Below are positions 9,401 through 17,137 of a DNA stretch of 64,000 bases, in pieces (the stretch's first letter is position 1; each line of letters starts with the position of its first letter). The stretch is from Sphingobacterium faecium (GTDB lineage: Bacteria; Bacteroidota; Bacteroidia; Sphingobacteriales; Sphingobacteriaceae). The notes beneath the pieces were generated by a model. It was not told where the DNA came from and searched no databases. It saw only the letters and a list, made by a program, of their open reading frames with translations. The position numbers were made by a program, and so were the translations under genes. The stretch lies in assembly GCF_003054045.1 (NCBI RefSeq), contig NZ_QBKH01000002.1:496001-560000 (forward strand), written 5' to 3'.

Positions 9401-9550
9401 AACTTATGGTTGCTTACGAATTACTCAGGGATGGATCCAGAGACAAGCGCTGCGGGTGCTGGTGTGATTGGATCTGGTTCAGTAGGTATTGATTATGCAG
9501 GTGTTCCTGCAACTGCTGGATTTACATTTGGTGTTAATTTAAAATTCTAA
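6467..9550 (+). CDS. SusC/RagA TonB-linked outer-membrane transporter (pair 1)
   Basis: A 1027-aa TonB-dependent importer that works with a SusD lipoprotein lid. Order of parts: signal peptide (1-21, ending LWAQ), carboxypeptidase-D-like beta-sandwich starting TISGKVTNASDG (about 24-95), TonB box region GEVVVTAMGIKKEKKALGYA, plug domain with VIRGGTSL and FVIDGMPMDN, the ISVLKGPAAAALYG motif, then the beta-barrel ending in a C-terminal aromatic-rich strand. It lies 4 bases before its SusD partner. No hydrolase is linked, so the cargo is open; the upstream palindrome shared with the MFS/GH123 operon hints at amino-sugar control. Confidence 0.95.
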   Translation: MNKKLLLFCSGVMLSTSLWAQTKTISGKVTNASDGTSLSNVTVSIKGKAVSTQTNPDGSFTIKAEPGDVLIFSAIGSKSTQQIIGSSSTINIALSGSEEALGEVVVTAMGIKKEKKALGYAVQDIKADELMKNKNPNVINSLNGKIAGVNVTNSGGSPGGSASIVIRGGTSLERDNQPLFVIDGMPMDNSTGQGDNSAFDGNTNISTTNGNRALDINPEDIESISVLKGPAAAALYGLRAAAGAVVITTKKGKEGATSIGINSRIGTNWVNRLPKQQDKYKQGSYYNGLFIPETNLSWGDAFKDGEKIYNNMEDFYQTATTYDNSFNVSGGSAKGNFYLSGSNIKQTGVVPTTDFDRTTFRFNAEQKTDVFTFGANASFARSSTRKTLTGSGLWGGSGSGYMESIIAWPRNSNMRDWINLDGSQHLLLPNIPLLDNADNPYWTINKNPQNDKTDRFLGTAYASAKITSWLDATYRLGIDNYTTDFSTLISPGSAVKLAWQNGMLSEGKRQYSYLNSNFMLNFHKVFAEDWDLNLLLGSSAEDTHIQANSLRAENFSIPNFQSINNAENGDKYLNQVITDKRLLGVYGEFRAGYKNLAFFSFTGRNDWSSTLPIQNRSFFYPSVSGSLIFTELLEKNDILSFGKLRASYAQVGKDAPAYQTNTYLFGPALTIGGGYRNAWTRGNDQLKPETTTSTEFGTELKFLKNRLGLDFTYYQNNSKDQILQPRVSNATGYILSYVNTGEIENKGFEISLNATPIKRDHFSWDLMLNFSHNKGVVKSLPASLPILYVTDVQVGNGKAASFGNGNFMGLSGSTWQKDTDGNLLLDWETGNPLTSTLTTTPIGNREPDFIGGLTNNFTYKNWDFSFLFDFRKGGDVLNGTEYLMTTYGLSKETENRGQTITFTGKSLNPTTKEYETVTREVVATEKYYRDIYANNTPFFVEEVNWLRLRSVSLTYSLPSSVLKRSKVFKAASFNVTGTNLWLLTNYSGMDPETSAAGAGVIGSGSVGIDYAGVPATAGFTFGVNLKF

Positions 9551-9554
9551 CGTA

Positions 9555-11186
9555 ATGAGAAAAATATTTTATATAGCGACAATTTCTGCAACATTGCTAT
9601 TCAATTCCTGCAGTAAATGGTTAGATGTTAATGATAATCCTAATTCTGCCAACTCAACAGTACCTACACCTCAACAACGATTGCCATCTATACTGGCTCA
9701 GTTTATAGATGGATATGAGTCTGCAGGTACACGTACTTCTTTTTTAGGACAGCAATTGGCTGTTGTAAACGCAAACAATAATAATTGGAATTTAACCAGA
9801 TGGAATTCAACAGCTTCTTCAACTGGTTGGCCTTGGCAATCATGGTATGTTAATACTGCGGTTAATATTGATCCATTAATTGAGAGCGCAACTAAAGTTG
9901 GTGCTTACCACTATGTTGGAGCAGCAAAATTGATCAAAGCTTGGGGTTTTGGTTATATGGTTGATTTGTATGGAATGTTGCCATATGATGAGTTTGATAA
10001 AGTTAATAATCTAACACCAAAATTTGACGATGGTGAATATGTGTATACTCAGGTTTTAGCTTTAATTGATGAAGCTATCCTAGATCTATCTAAAGAACAG
10101 TCTTTAGGGGCAGCTCCATTATCTGCAGGAGACATTTTTAATAAAGGAAACGTACAGAATTGGTTGAAATTGGCTTATGGATTAAAAGCTAGATTTTTAA
10201 ATCATTACAGTAAATTGCCTTCCTATAACCCTCAGGCTGTACTAGATGCTTTGGCTAAAGCTCCAATTGCAAATGATGAGAGCACAATTATTCAGTATGT
10301 AGATGAGACAGCCACTACTAGCGATCAGAGTAAAGCATCTTTGCAGTGGGTAAATACAGGGACTTCAGCTCGTATTACTCAATTATATTATAATTATATT
10401 ACCAATAATTATCCAGGAGCTCCTTCAGGTAGTGCTAATGTTATTGATCCGAGATTGGATTTATTAGTTCCAAGTTCTCAGAATTCAGATGGAAGTTATC
10501 GTAAAACATTATTTGTTGATATGAGTTCAGATTTGCCAAAAACTGGGCCTGCGTCTTATGTTTATGCTAGCGCGACTAATAAATTTTCGAATAAAGATTC
10601 TGTTTATATTTCCATGCGTAAGGACATTGCTGCAAATGGACGTATACTTTCCACGGGAACTTGGTATACTGAAAAAGGAGGTAAAGGATTATTGTTAACT
10701 AATTCTGAAATGAAGTTTATAGAAGCTGAAGTTCGCTTTAAAAAAGGAGAATTAGGGGCTGCATTGTCCGCTTATCACGCCGGTATCAAGGCGCATATGG
10801 AAATAATGGGTATCAAAGCCTCTGATGTCGCATTGTATATGGCAAGCTCTTCCATAATACAAGAGGCAGGGAAATTAACTTTGAGCCATATTATGATTCA
10901 AAAATATATAGCTCTTTCCTACTCACCTGAACAATGGTCTGACTTAAGAAGAATGAACTATTGTACAGATGCATCAGGGAATTACAATGAAGCGACAGGT
11001 ATCTATAAAGGATTTAAAAGACCTTCACATGTATTTACCACAGCTTATCCCTCGCAAACTGAATGGCCTAGAAGATTCGCAATTCCATCTTATGAAATTA
11101 ATTATAATCTAATACAAGTAAAAGCGGCAAATGCCGAAGCGGATTTACCGACTTATCAAAACCAACGTATTTGGTGGGATAAATAA
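9555..11186 (+). CDS. SusD/RagB outer-membrane lipoprotein (pair 1)
   Basis: A 543-aa surface lipoprotein that captures substrate for the adjacent SusC. The signal peptide ends at lipobox FNSC (Cys19). The WLDVNDNPN start and PTPQQRLPSILAQ segment place it in the SusD-like_2 branch rather than classical SusD; helical TPR-like repeats fill the middle, and the C-terminal part has the EQWSDLRRM segment usual for the family. It is translated 4 bases after susC and followed by a strong hairpin, so the pair forms one unit. Ligand unknown. Confidence 0.93.
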   Translation: MRKIFYIATISATLLFNSCSKWLDVNDNPNSANSTVPTPQQRLPSILAQFIDGYESAGTRTSFLGQQLAVVNANNNNWNLTRWNSTASSTGWPWQSWYVNTAVNIDPLIESATKVGAYHYVGAAKLIKAWGFGYMVDLYGMLPYDEFDKVNNLTPKFDDGEYVYTQVLALIDEAILDLSKEQSLGAAPLSAGDIFNKGNVQNWLKLAYGLKARFLNHYSKLPSYNPQAVLDALAKAPIANDESTIIQYVDETATTSDQSKASLQWVNTGTSARITQLYYNYITNNYPGAPSGSANVIDPRLDLLVPSSQNSDGSYRKTLFVDMSSDLPKTGPASYVYASATNKFSNKDSVYISMRKDIAANGRILSTGTWYTEKGGKGLLLTNSEMKFIEAEVRFKKGELGAALSAYHAGIKAHMEIMGIKASDVALYMASSSIIQEAGKLTLSHIMIQKYIALSYSPEQWSDLRRMNYCTDASGNYNEATGIYKGFKRPSHVFTTAYPSQTEWPRRFAIPSYEINYNLIQVKAANAEADLPTYQNQRIWWDK

Positions 11187-11192
11187 AAAATT

Positions 11193-11224
11193 AAGGGTTT
11201 ACAAAAAATTGTAAACCCTTTTTA
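11193..11224 (+). terminator. Terminator after SusD (pair 1)
   Basis: AAGGGTTTAC (11193-11202) pairs with GTAAACCCTT (11211-11220) around an 8-base loop, followed by T-rich sequence. The amidase ATG lies only 16 bases after the stem. Confidence 0.85.
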
Positions 11225-11236
11225 TATATTCGTGAG

Positions 11237-11878
11237 ATGAGATATTTTTTTATTCTATTTTTATTTTTAGCTCTTCGCTCATTTGCACAAACACCTGTTA
11301 TTATCCAAAAACCTATTCTTTGGAATGCAGAGCGGGAGCAGCTCTCTTTGGATTATCTTAAAAGTAGGCATGGTATTGTACAGCAAAAGGCAGTTATCAA
11401 ACCAAAAATGGTAGTCGTGCATTGGACAGCTAATAATAGTGTTCAAGCAACTTTTAATACGTTTAATCCCGTATTATTGCCTGGGAGGCCAGAATTGACT
11501 AAAGCAAGCCCGTTAAATGTTTCTTCGCAATATGTGATCGATAGAGATGGTACGATTTATCAATTTTTGCCTGATACTGTATTCGCTAGACATACCATTG
11601 GTTTGAATTATTGTGCGATCGGTATTGAAAATATTGGTGGTGATAAGTATCCACTTACCGACAAGCAGTTGTTGGCTAATGAGGCGCTCATTAGGCAGTT
11701 AAAAAGCAAGTATCCAATAGATTTTGTAATTGGTCATCACGAATATAAGACCTTTCGTAAAACTAAATATTGGAGAGAAACAGATTCAAATTATATCACT
11801 TCAAAGTCAGACCCTGGAGATGATTTTATGATAAAATTAAGGAGAAGGTTGATTGATTTGAATCTATTATCTTTATAA
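11237..11878 (+). CDS. N-acetylmuramoyl-L-alanine amidase (Amidase_2/PGRP fold)
   Basis: Exported zinc amidase cutting the bond between MurNAc and the stem peptide of peptidoglycan. The 213-aa protein has a signal peptide (1-18, ending SFAQ) and one Amidase_2 domain. Zinc and catalytic positions are visible: His62 in VVVHWTA, Tyr99 in SQYVIDRDG, Glu131 in IGIEN, His167/His168 in IGHHEY and Asp192 in SDPGDDF. It resembles the AmiE partner of NamZ in Bacillus and sits 475 bases upstream of the NamZ-like gene, so a role in supplying peptide-free glycan is likely. There is almost no room for its own promoter behind the SusD terminator. Confidence 0.92.
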   Translation: MRYFFILFLFLALRSFAQTPVIIQKPILWNAEREQLSLDYLKSRHGIVQQKAVIKPKMVVVHWTANNSVQATFNTFNPVLLPGRPELTKASPLNVSSQYVIDRDGTIYQFLPDTVFARHTIGLNYCAIGIENIGGDKYPLTDKQLLANEALIRQLKSKYPIDFVIGHHEYKTFRKTKYWRETDSNYITSKSDPGDDFMIKLRRRLIDLNLLSL

Positions 11879-11894
11879 CAGGATTATAAAAAAC

Positions 11895-11924
11895 AAAAAA
11901 GGAGTTCTTATGAACTCCTTTTTT
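11895..11924 (+). terminator. Terminator after amidase
   Basis: GGAGTTC (11901-11907) pairs with GAACTCC (11912-11918), extended by six A/T pairs and followed by a long T-run. Confidence 0.9.
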
Positions 11925-11930
11925 GTTTTT

Positions 11931-12354
11931 GTATTTTTTCATCTGATTTCTTGAAATGTGGATGTTTTTTTAATCATATTACTATCTCTTCTAAAATGTT
12001 TGATGTAATTTCTTGAAAAATCATTAATTGCTGTTTTGTGCCGCACTTTATTAAAGTAATAATAATGTTACAAAACTGTGTATTAATTACACTAATTATG
12101 CTTTTGTAATTCTTAATTATTGTTAATATGTTTTTGATATTCAGTTATTTGTGATGTTTATCGAGTGTTTTTTGTTAAAAAATGTTAAATAACAGTTAAT
12201 GGTGTATATAGGGAATAAAAGTGACTACTTACTTTGTTTTGCGTTTTTGTAAGTGATTTAGTTAAAAAAACGAAAACATCTACTTACATTTATTCACGAA
12301 TTATCATCTATTTGCCAGTATGATAGACACGCTACCATTAATTTTTAATAAAAT
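11931..12354 (+). other. AT-rich leader region of the NamZ-SusCD operon
   Basis: No coding region is visible in these 424 bases. Because it follows a terminator and precedes a long operon, it should hold the operon promoter. The best -7-like sequences are TTACTTTG (12229-12236) and TACATTTA (12283-12290), each one mismatch from TAnnTTTG; neither has a convincing -33 partner. Confidence 0.5.
12225..12287 (+). promoter_or_regulatory. Repeated CTACTTAC sites upstream of namZ
   Basis: The 8-mer CTACTTAC occurs at 12225-12232 and 12280-12287, with the inverted 6-mer GTAAGT at 12249-12254 between them. Such spaced direct and inverted copies can be binding sites for a transcription factor. Both direct copies overlap the -7-like candidates. 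Confidence 0.3.
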
Positions 12355-13578
12355 ATGAAAAGACTATTTGGATTCCTTTTATTGACGAGTTTTCTTACTT
12401 TCACTTCATGTGCTAGTAAATCAGTAGTCATAAATCAGACTTCATTCACTTCTCTAAATAAAAATGCGCAAATTTTAACCGGTGCAGATCAGCTTTCATC
12501 TTACTTGCCTATGTTAAAAGGTAAGAAAGTAGGTGTTATGGGAAACCAAACTTCTATCGTAGGGGCATCTAAGGAACATCTAGTAGATGTTTTATTGCGC
12601 GAAAAAGTGGATTTAAAATTTGCCTTTGCGCCTGAGCATGGTTTTAGAGGTGATGTGGAGCGTGGAGAGAAATTTGGTAATGATGTTGATTCAAAAACAG
12701 GATTGCCATTATATACTTTATATGGAGGTAATCAGAAACAAGACTCTATTGTAAATGCAATTGATGTCATGATTTTTGATCTTCAAGATGTCGGAGCCCG
12801 TTTTTATACCTATATCACTTCCTTGCATCGGGTGATGGAATTATGTGCAAAACACAATAAAAAACTTATTGTATTGGATCGTCCAAATCCGAATGGTGAT
12901 CAGGTGGATGGTCCGGTAAGACATGATGATAAGTTTAAATCAGATGTTTCTTGGCATAAAATAGCGATGATCCATGGTTTGACCATTGGTGAATTGGCTA
13001 AGATGATCAATGGTGAAAAATGGTTAGAAAATGGCAAAAAATGTGATGTGACCATTGTACCTGTTAAAGGATATGACCATAAGATGATGTATGATCTTCC
13101 TGTTATTCCTTCGCCTAGTTTGCCTAATGCTCTTTCAGTCAGACTTTATTTGTCATTGTGTCTTTTCGAGGGGACAGATATTTCTGTAGGACGCGGAACG
13201 GATTGGCCTTTTCAAATTATTGGTTATACCAATCCAGTGTATGGATCATTTACTTTTACTCCTGGTGAACGTCACGGTATGACTAAGCATGTAGAAGGTA
13301 AAGGTGCTATTAATTATGGGATTGATCTTCGAAGTGTAGTTCCTTCTGAACATAAATTTACTTTAAAATACGTGTTGGATTTTTACAACAAAACTCCAGA
13401 TAAATCTACCTTTTTCGCTCGTCCTGCATTTTTTGATAAACTTGCTGGGACTGATCAATTGAGATTGCAGATTCTTGACGGAAAATCGGAACAGGAGATA
13501 AGAGCTTCGTGGGCAGCTGATTTAGCTGCATATAAAATGATGCGCAAGAAGTATTTATTATATCCTGATTTTGAATAA
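12355..13578 (+). CDS. namZ: Exo-beta-N-acetylmuramidase, NamZ/DUF1343 (GH171) family
   Basis: A 407-aa lipoprotein (lipobox TSC, Cys19) of the DUF1343 family, whose studied members (B. subtilis YbbC/NamZ, Tannerella forsythia NamZ) release terminal MurNAc from peptide-free peptidoglycan glycan. Motifs seen: VGVMGNQTSIV, FAPEHGFRGDVERGE with Glu94/His95, DLQDVGARFYTY with Asp142, and DRPNPNG. As a lipoprotein it should work in the periplasm or at the surface. It is the first gene of an operon with the second SusC/SusD pair (57-base gap). The nearby amidase, MurQ and transporter make the muramidase assignment stronger than the domain alone. Confidence 0.88.
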   Translation: MKRLFGFLLLTSFLTFTSCASKSVVINQTSFTSLNKNAQILTGADQLSSYLPMLKGKKVGVMGNQTSIVGASKEHLVDVLLREKVDLKFAFAPEHGFRGDVERGEKFGNDVDSKTGLPLYTLYGGNQKQDSIVNAIDVMIFDLQDVGARFYTYITSLHRVMELCAKHNKKLIVLDRPNPNGDQVDGPVRHDDKFKSDVSWHKIAMIHGLTIGELAKMINGEKWLENGKKCDVTIVPVKGYDHKMMYDLPVIPSPSLPNALSVRLYLSLCLFEGTDISVGRGTDWPFQIIGYTNPVYGSFTFTPGERHGMTKHVEGKGAINYGIDLRSVVPSEHKFTLKYVLDFYNKTPDKSTFFARPAFFDKLAGTDQLRLQILDGKSEQEIRASWAADLAAYKMMRKKYLLYPDFE

Positions 13579-13635
13579 AACAAACTAACTAAATTTCAAT
13601 ATAAAAATTCATTTATTATAAAACGCTACGATACA

Positions 13636-16600
13636 ATGAGAAAATTTATACTATTTTCTGTTGCTGTGGGTCTGAGTGTGCCTTCTAAGTCTTTCAGTAA
13701 TGTGAGCAAAGAAGGAGTACTGAATAGCCCTAATGTAACACAGTCACTTTTAGCTTCATCCAAAGCTGCGCTTCAAAATGCAGTTCAGGGGGTGGTGACA
13801 GGGCCAGATGGGCCAATGGCGGAAGTAAGTGTAGTAGTTGTCGGAGGGACAGCCTCTACAAAAACAGATACTCAAGGACGTTTCAAGATTACGGCTCCTA
13901 TCGGGAGTAAGTTGAGATTTACGTCCATTGGTTATGCTACAAAAGAGGCAACGGTAAGTTCTAACACTGTGAACGTTACTTTAGAATCAAGTAATGAATC
14001 TTTGGAAGAAGTGGTAGTTGTTGGTTACGGTACACAGAAAAAAGGGAATGTAACAGGTGCTGTATCGACTATCAATGTAAAAGAAAATTTACAGAGTAGA
14101 CCTATTGCTGATGTTGGTCGTGCTATCCAAGGTACAACACCCGGATTGAGTGTTACAATACCAAGTGGAGAAGTAGGTTCTGATCCAAAGATTAGAATTC
14201 GGGGCGCAATTTCTTCTATACAAGGAACATCTAATCCTCTTATTTTATTAGACAATGTTGAAATACCAAGTATTCAATATGTCAATCCTGAGGATGTTGA
14301 ATCTATTACAGTCTTAAAGGATGCTGCGGCCTCTTCGATATATGGTGCTAAAGCAGCTTTTGGCGTTATTTTGATCACAAGTAAGACGGGAAGTTCAACT
14401 GAAAAAATCAATGTTAATTACTCTAATAACTTCTCCTTTCAGAATCCTTTTAAAAGATATGAAATGGGTCGTCTTAATGCATTGAAATATACGGTAGACG
14501 CTATGGATCGGGTTGGAGAAACGGAAACTGGAGCTTTTTATAAAATAAATAGAGAGAGTTACGAAAAAGCTGTTGATTGGGATAAAAAATATGGTTCTAC
14601 GATAGGATCAGATGACCCTACAGTCTATGGGAGAGATTGGTATGTGAATCCTACAGCGCCAACTAAAAAATTTGGTATTCGTACTTATGATCCCTATGAT
14701 TATATGATTAAGGAATGGGCGCCTACTCAGACCCATAATCTATCGTTAAATGGTAGCATTAATAAAACAAAATATACGGCTTCATTTGGTTCCTTAAACC
14801 AAAGTGGTATGTTGAAACCTGGTGATGCAGATAAGTTTACAAGATATAATGCTGCTTTGCGACTAAGTACAGAACTTAATAAGTTTATTACTGTTCGTGG
14901 TGGAGCCATGTTTGCTCAGCGAAATAAGACATATCCATATGCCACAAACTCAACTACAGCAGATCCATGGTTATACATGTATAGATGGAGTTCATTGTAT
15001 CCAATGGGAAATGACGAAAATGGAAATCCAATCAGAAGTCCTTGGAGTGAAAACAATGCGGCAAATGATGCATCGATGTTACGTAACTACATTAATTTAA
15101 ATGCAGGTGCGACAGTTAATATTAAGAAAAACTGGAGAGTAGATATTGATTACAATTTTACGAATGAAGATTTTTCTTGGAGAAAAAATGGTACGAGATA
15201 TACCGCTGCAAATTCTTGGGTTGCTGCAAAGCAAAGGCTGGATGCGAATGGTAAACCTGTTTTTGTTAATAGTGATGGTCAAGTAGTTTCTGCAACTGAT
15301 GCGGGAGCAATACAGGCTTATGATTTGTCCAATGACATGTATACCGCGAATGGTTCTGCACAGGATCATATTTACATGCGATCTGAAAATGAACAAAAAC
15401 ATACTTTTAATGCATATACGACCTATGATTTAAATTTAAATGATAATCATGTATTTAAATTTATGCTAGGTATGAATCGGGTGGCTTCTGCTGGTCAGTA
15501 TCATTGGACGCAAAAAGCTGATTTAATTGATATCACTAATCCGCAATTTGATCTTGCTGTTGGAACAATAACGGGTAGTGGAGGCGAGTATTGGGAATCT
15601 CAGTTGGGATACTTTGGTCGGGTCAACTATGCTTATAAAAATAAATATTTGTTAGAGGCAAATCTTCGTTATGATGGATCGTCTAAATTTCCTACAGATT
15701 TGAAATGGAGATGGTTTCCTTCATTCTCAGCGGGCTGGGTAGCATCAGAAGAGAGTTTTATGGAATGGGCGAAGCCAACGTTGAACCAATTAAAATTTAG
15801 AGGTTCATGGGGTATCATCGGTAATCAAACTGTACCTTCTGATTTGTATATTTCCAACATGCCTGCAGGTCAAACAAGCTGGGTAATCGATGGAACATTA
15901 ACAAATTCTGTTGGATCTCCAAAATTGAATGTTCCGAATGTAACCTGGGAAGATCTGGAAACGTTGGATGTCGGTATGGATGCCAGATTTTTCAACAGTA
16001 AGTTGGGACTTACTGTTGATTGGTATCAAAAGAAAACAAACAATATGTTTGCTCCTTTAGAAGGTACTACTTTGACTTTAGGTTCAGCACCTCCGATAGG
16101 TAATTATGGTACTTTGACTACTCGAGGTCTTGAGATTGCTGTTGATTTTAACCATCGCTTTGAAAATGGCCTTGGAATTAATTTAAGAGCTAATATTGAT
16201 GATGCTAAATCGGTATTTAGCGGTTATACAGAATCAAGAACCACAGGAGTAAATTATGACGGTCGTGTATATGGGGATATCTGGGGATTTGAAACTGATC
16301 GACTGTATCAGTATGATGATTTTGTGTTGGATGCAAATGGAAAGACACAATTAGTTAAGCTGACGCAGGATATGTCAAAATATTATACTGAAGGTGGTAG
16401 TCTAGCGTATTTATTGAAGGAAGGACCAAATGGCGAAAAGGCTGTTTATCAACCCAAGTATCAAAATTCATCTAATTTTTATTACGGACCTGGGGACGTA
16501 AAGTTTAAGGATTTAAATGGCGATGGAGAAATCGATAATGGTGCAGGTACAATCGATAATCCTGGAGATATGAAAATTATTGGAAATTCTACGCCTAGAT

Positions 16601-17127
16601 ATCAATATGGATTTAGAATAGGGGCTGATTTTAAGGGTTTTGATGTTTCAGCATTCTTTCAAGGAGTTGGTCAACGTAAAGTGTGGGGGACTGGATTTTT
16701 GGCTATTCCTGGCTTTAATGTTTCTGATGGCGCTATGCCAGCAAGTTTTGTTAATGATTACTGGACTCCAGAAAATCAGGATGCATTTTACCCAGCCGCA
16801 TTCAATAATGCTGGTGGTACCAATGTAAACAATATGCAGATTCAATCTCGATATTTACTGGATATGTCATATTTGAGAATTAAAAATCTGACAATGGGAT
16901 ATACGATTCCAAAGCGTATACTGGATCGTGCAAAAATTAACAATTTAAGGGTGTATGTATCATTAGAAAATTTCTTTACTTGGGATAAGTTAAATGGCTT
17001 GCCAGTTGATCCCGAGGAGGTTGAAGGAGAATCGATTTTTAATGCTACTAACTATAATGGTGGTCGTACAGGTGTTGGTACTCCAACATTCAAAAGTGCA
17101 TCATTTGGTGTTCAGTTAAACTTTTAA
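13636..17127 (+). CDS. SusC/RagA TonB-linked outer-membrane transporter (pair 2)
   Basis: A 1163-aa importer. After a short signal peptide there is an unusually long spacer (about residues 22-48) before the carboxypeptidase-D-like domain (AVQGVVTGPDGPMAEVSV). The TonB box is EEVVVVGYGTQKKGNVTGAV, the plug contains IRIRGAISS and LILLDNVEIP, and the SusC hallmark ESITVLKDAAASSIYGAKAAFGVILITSK follows in the plug. The barrel ends SFGVQLNF. It is encoded between NamZ and its SusD partner, so the probable cargo is muramyl-containing saccharide or muropeptide. That cargo is inferred from context only. Confidence 0.95.
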   Translation: MRKFILFSVAVGLSVPSKSFSNVSKEGVLNSPNVTQSLLASSKAALQNAVQGVVTGPDGPMAEVSVVVVGGTASTKTDTQGRFKITAPIGSKLRFTSIGYATKEATVSSNTVNVTLESSNESLEEVVVVGYGTQKKGNVTGAVSTINVKENLQSRPIADVGRAIQGTTPGLSVTIPSGEVGSDPKIRIRGAISSIQGTSNPLILLDNVEIPSIQYVNPEDVESITVLKDAAASSIYGAKAAFGVILITSKTGSSTEKINVNYSNNFSFQNPFKRYEMGRLNALKYTVDAMDRVGETETGAFYKINRESYEKAVDWDKKYGSTIGSDDPTVYGRDWYVNPTAPTKKFGIRTYDPYDYMIKEWAPTQTHNLSLNGSINKTKYTASFGSLNQSGMLKPGDADKFTRYNAALRLSTELNKFITVRGGAMFAQRNKTYPYATNSTTADPWLYMYRWSSLYPMGNDENGNPIRSPWSENNAANDASMLRNYINLNAGATVNIKKNWRVDIDYNFTNEDFSWRKNGTRYTAANSWVAAKQRLDANGKPVFVNSDGQVVSATDAGAIQAYDLSNDMYTANGSAQDHIYMRSENEQKHTFNAYTTYDLNLNDNHVFKFMLGMNRVASAGQYHWTQKADLIDITNPQFDLAVGTITGSGGEYWESQLGYFGRVNYAYKNKYLLEANLRYDGSSKFPTDLKWRWFPSFSAGWVASEESFMEWAKPTLNQLKFRGSWGIIGNQTVPSDLYISNMPAGQTSWVIDGTLTNSVGSPKLNVPNVTWEDLETLDVGMDARFFNSKLGLTVDWYQKKTNNMFAPLEGTTLTLGSAPPIGNYGTLTTRGLEIAVDFNHRFENGLGINLRANIDDAKSVFSGYTESRTTGVNYDGRVYGDIWGFETDRLYQYDDFVLDANGKTQLVKLTQDMSKYYTEGGSLAYLLKEGPNGEKAVYQPKYQNSSNFYYGPGDVKFKDLNGDGEIDNGAGTIDNPGDMKIIGNSTPRYQYGFRIGADFKGFDVSAFFQGVGQRKVWGTGFLAIPGFNVSDGAMPASFVNDYWTPENQDAFYPAAFNNAGGTNVNNMQIQSRYLLDMSYLRIKNLTMGYTIPKRILDRAKINNLRVYVSLENFFTWDKLNGLPVDPEEVEGESIFNATNYNGGRTGVGTPTFKSASFGVQLNF

Positions 17128-17137
17128 TATTAGAAAA

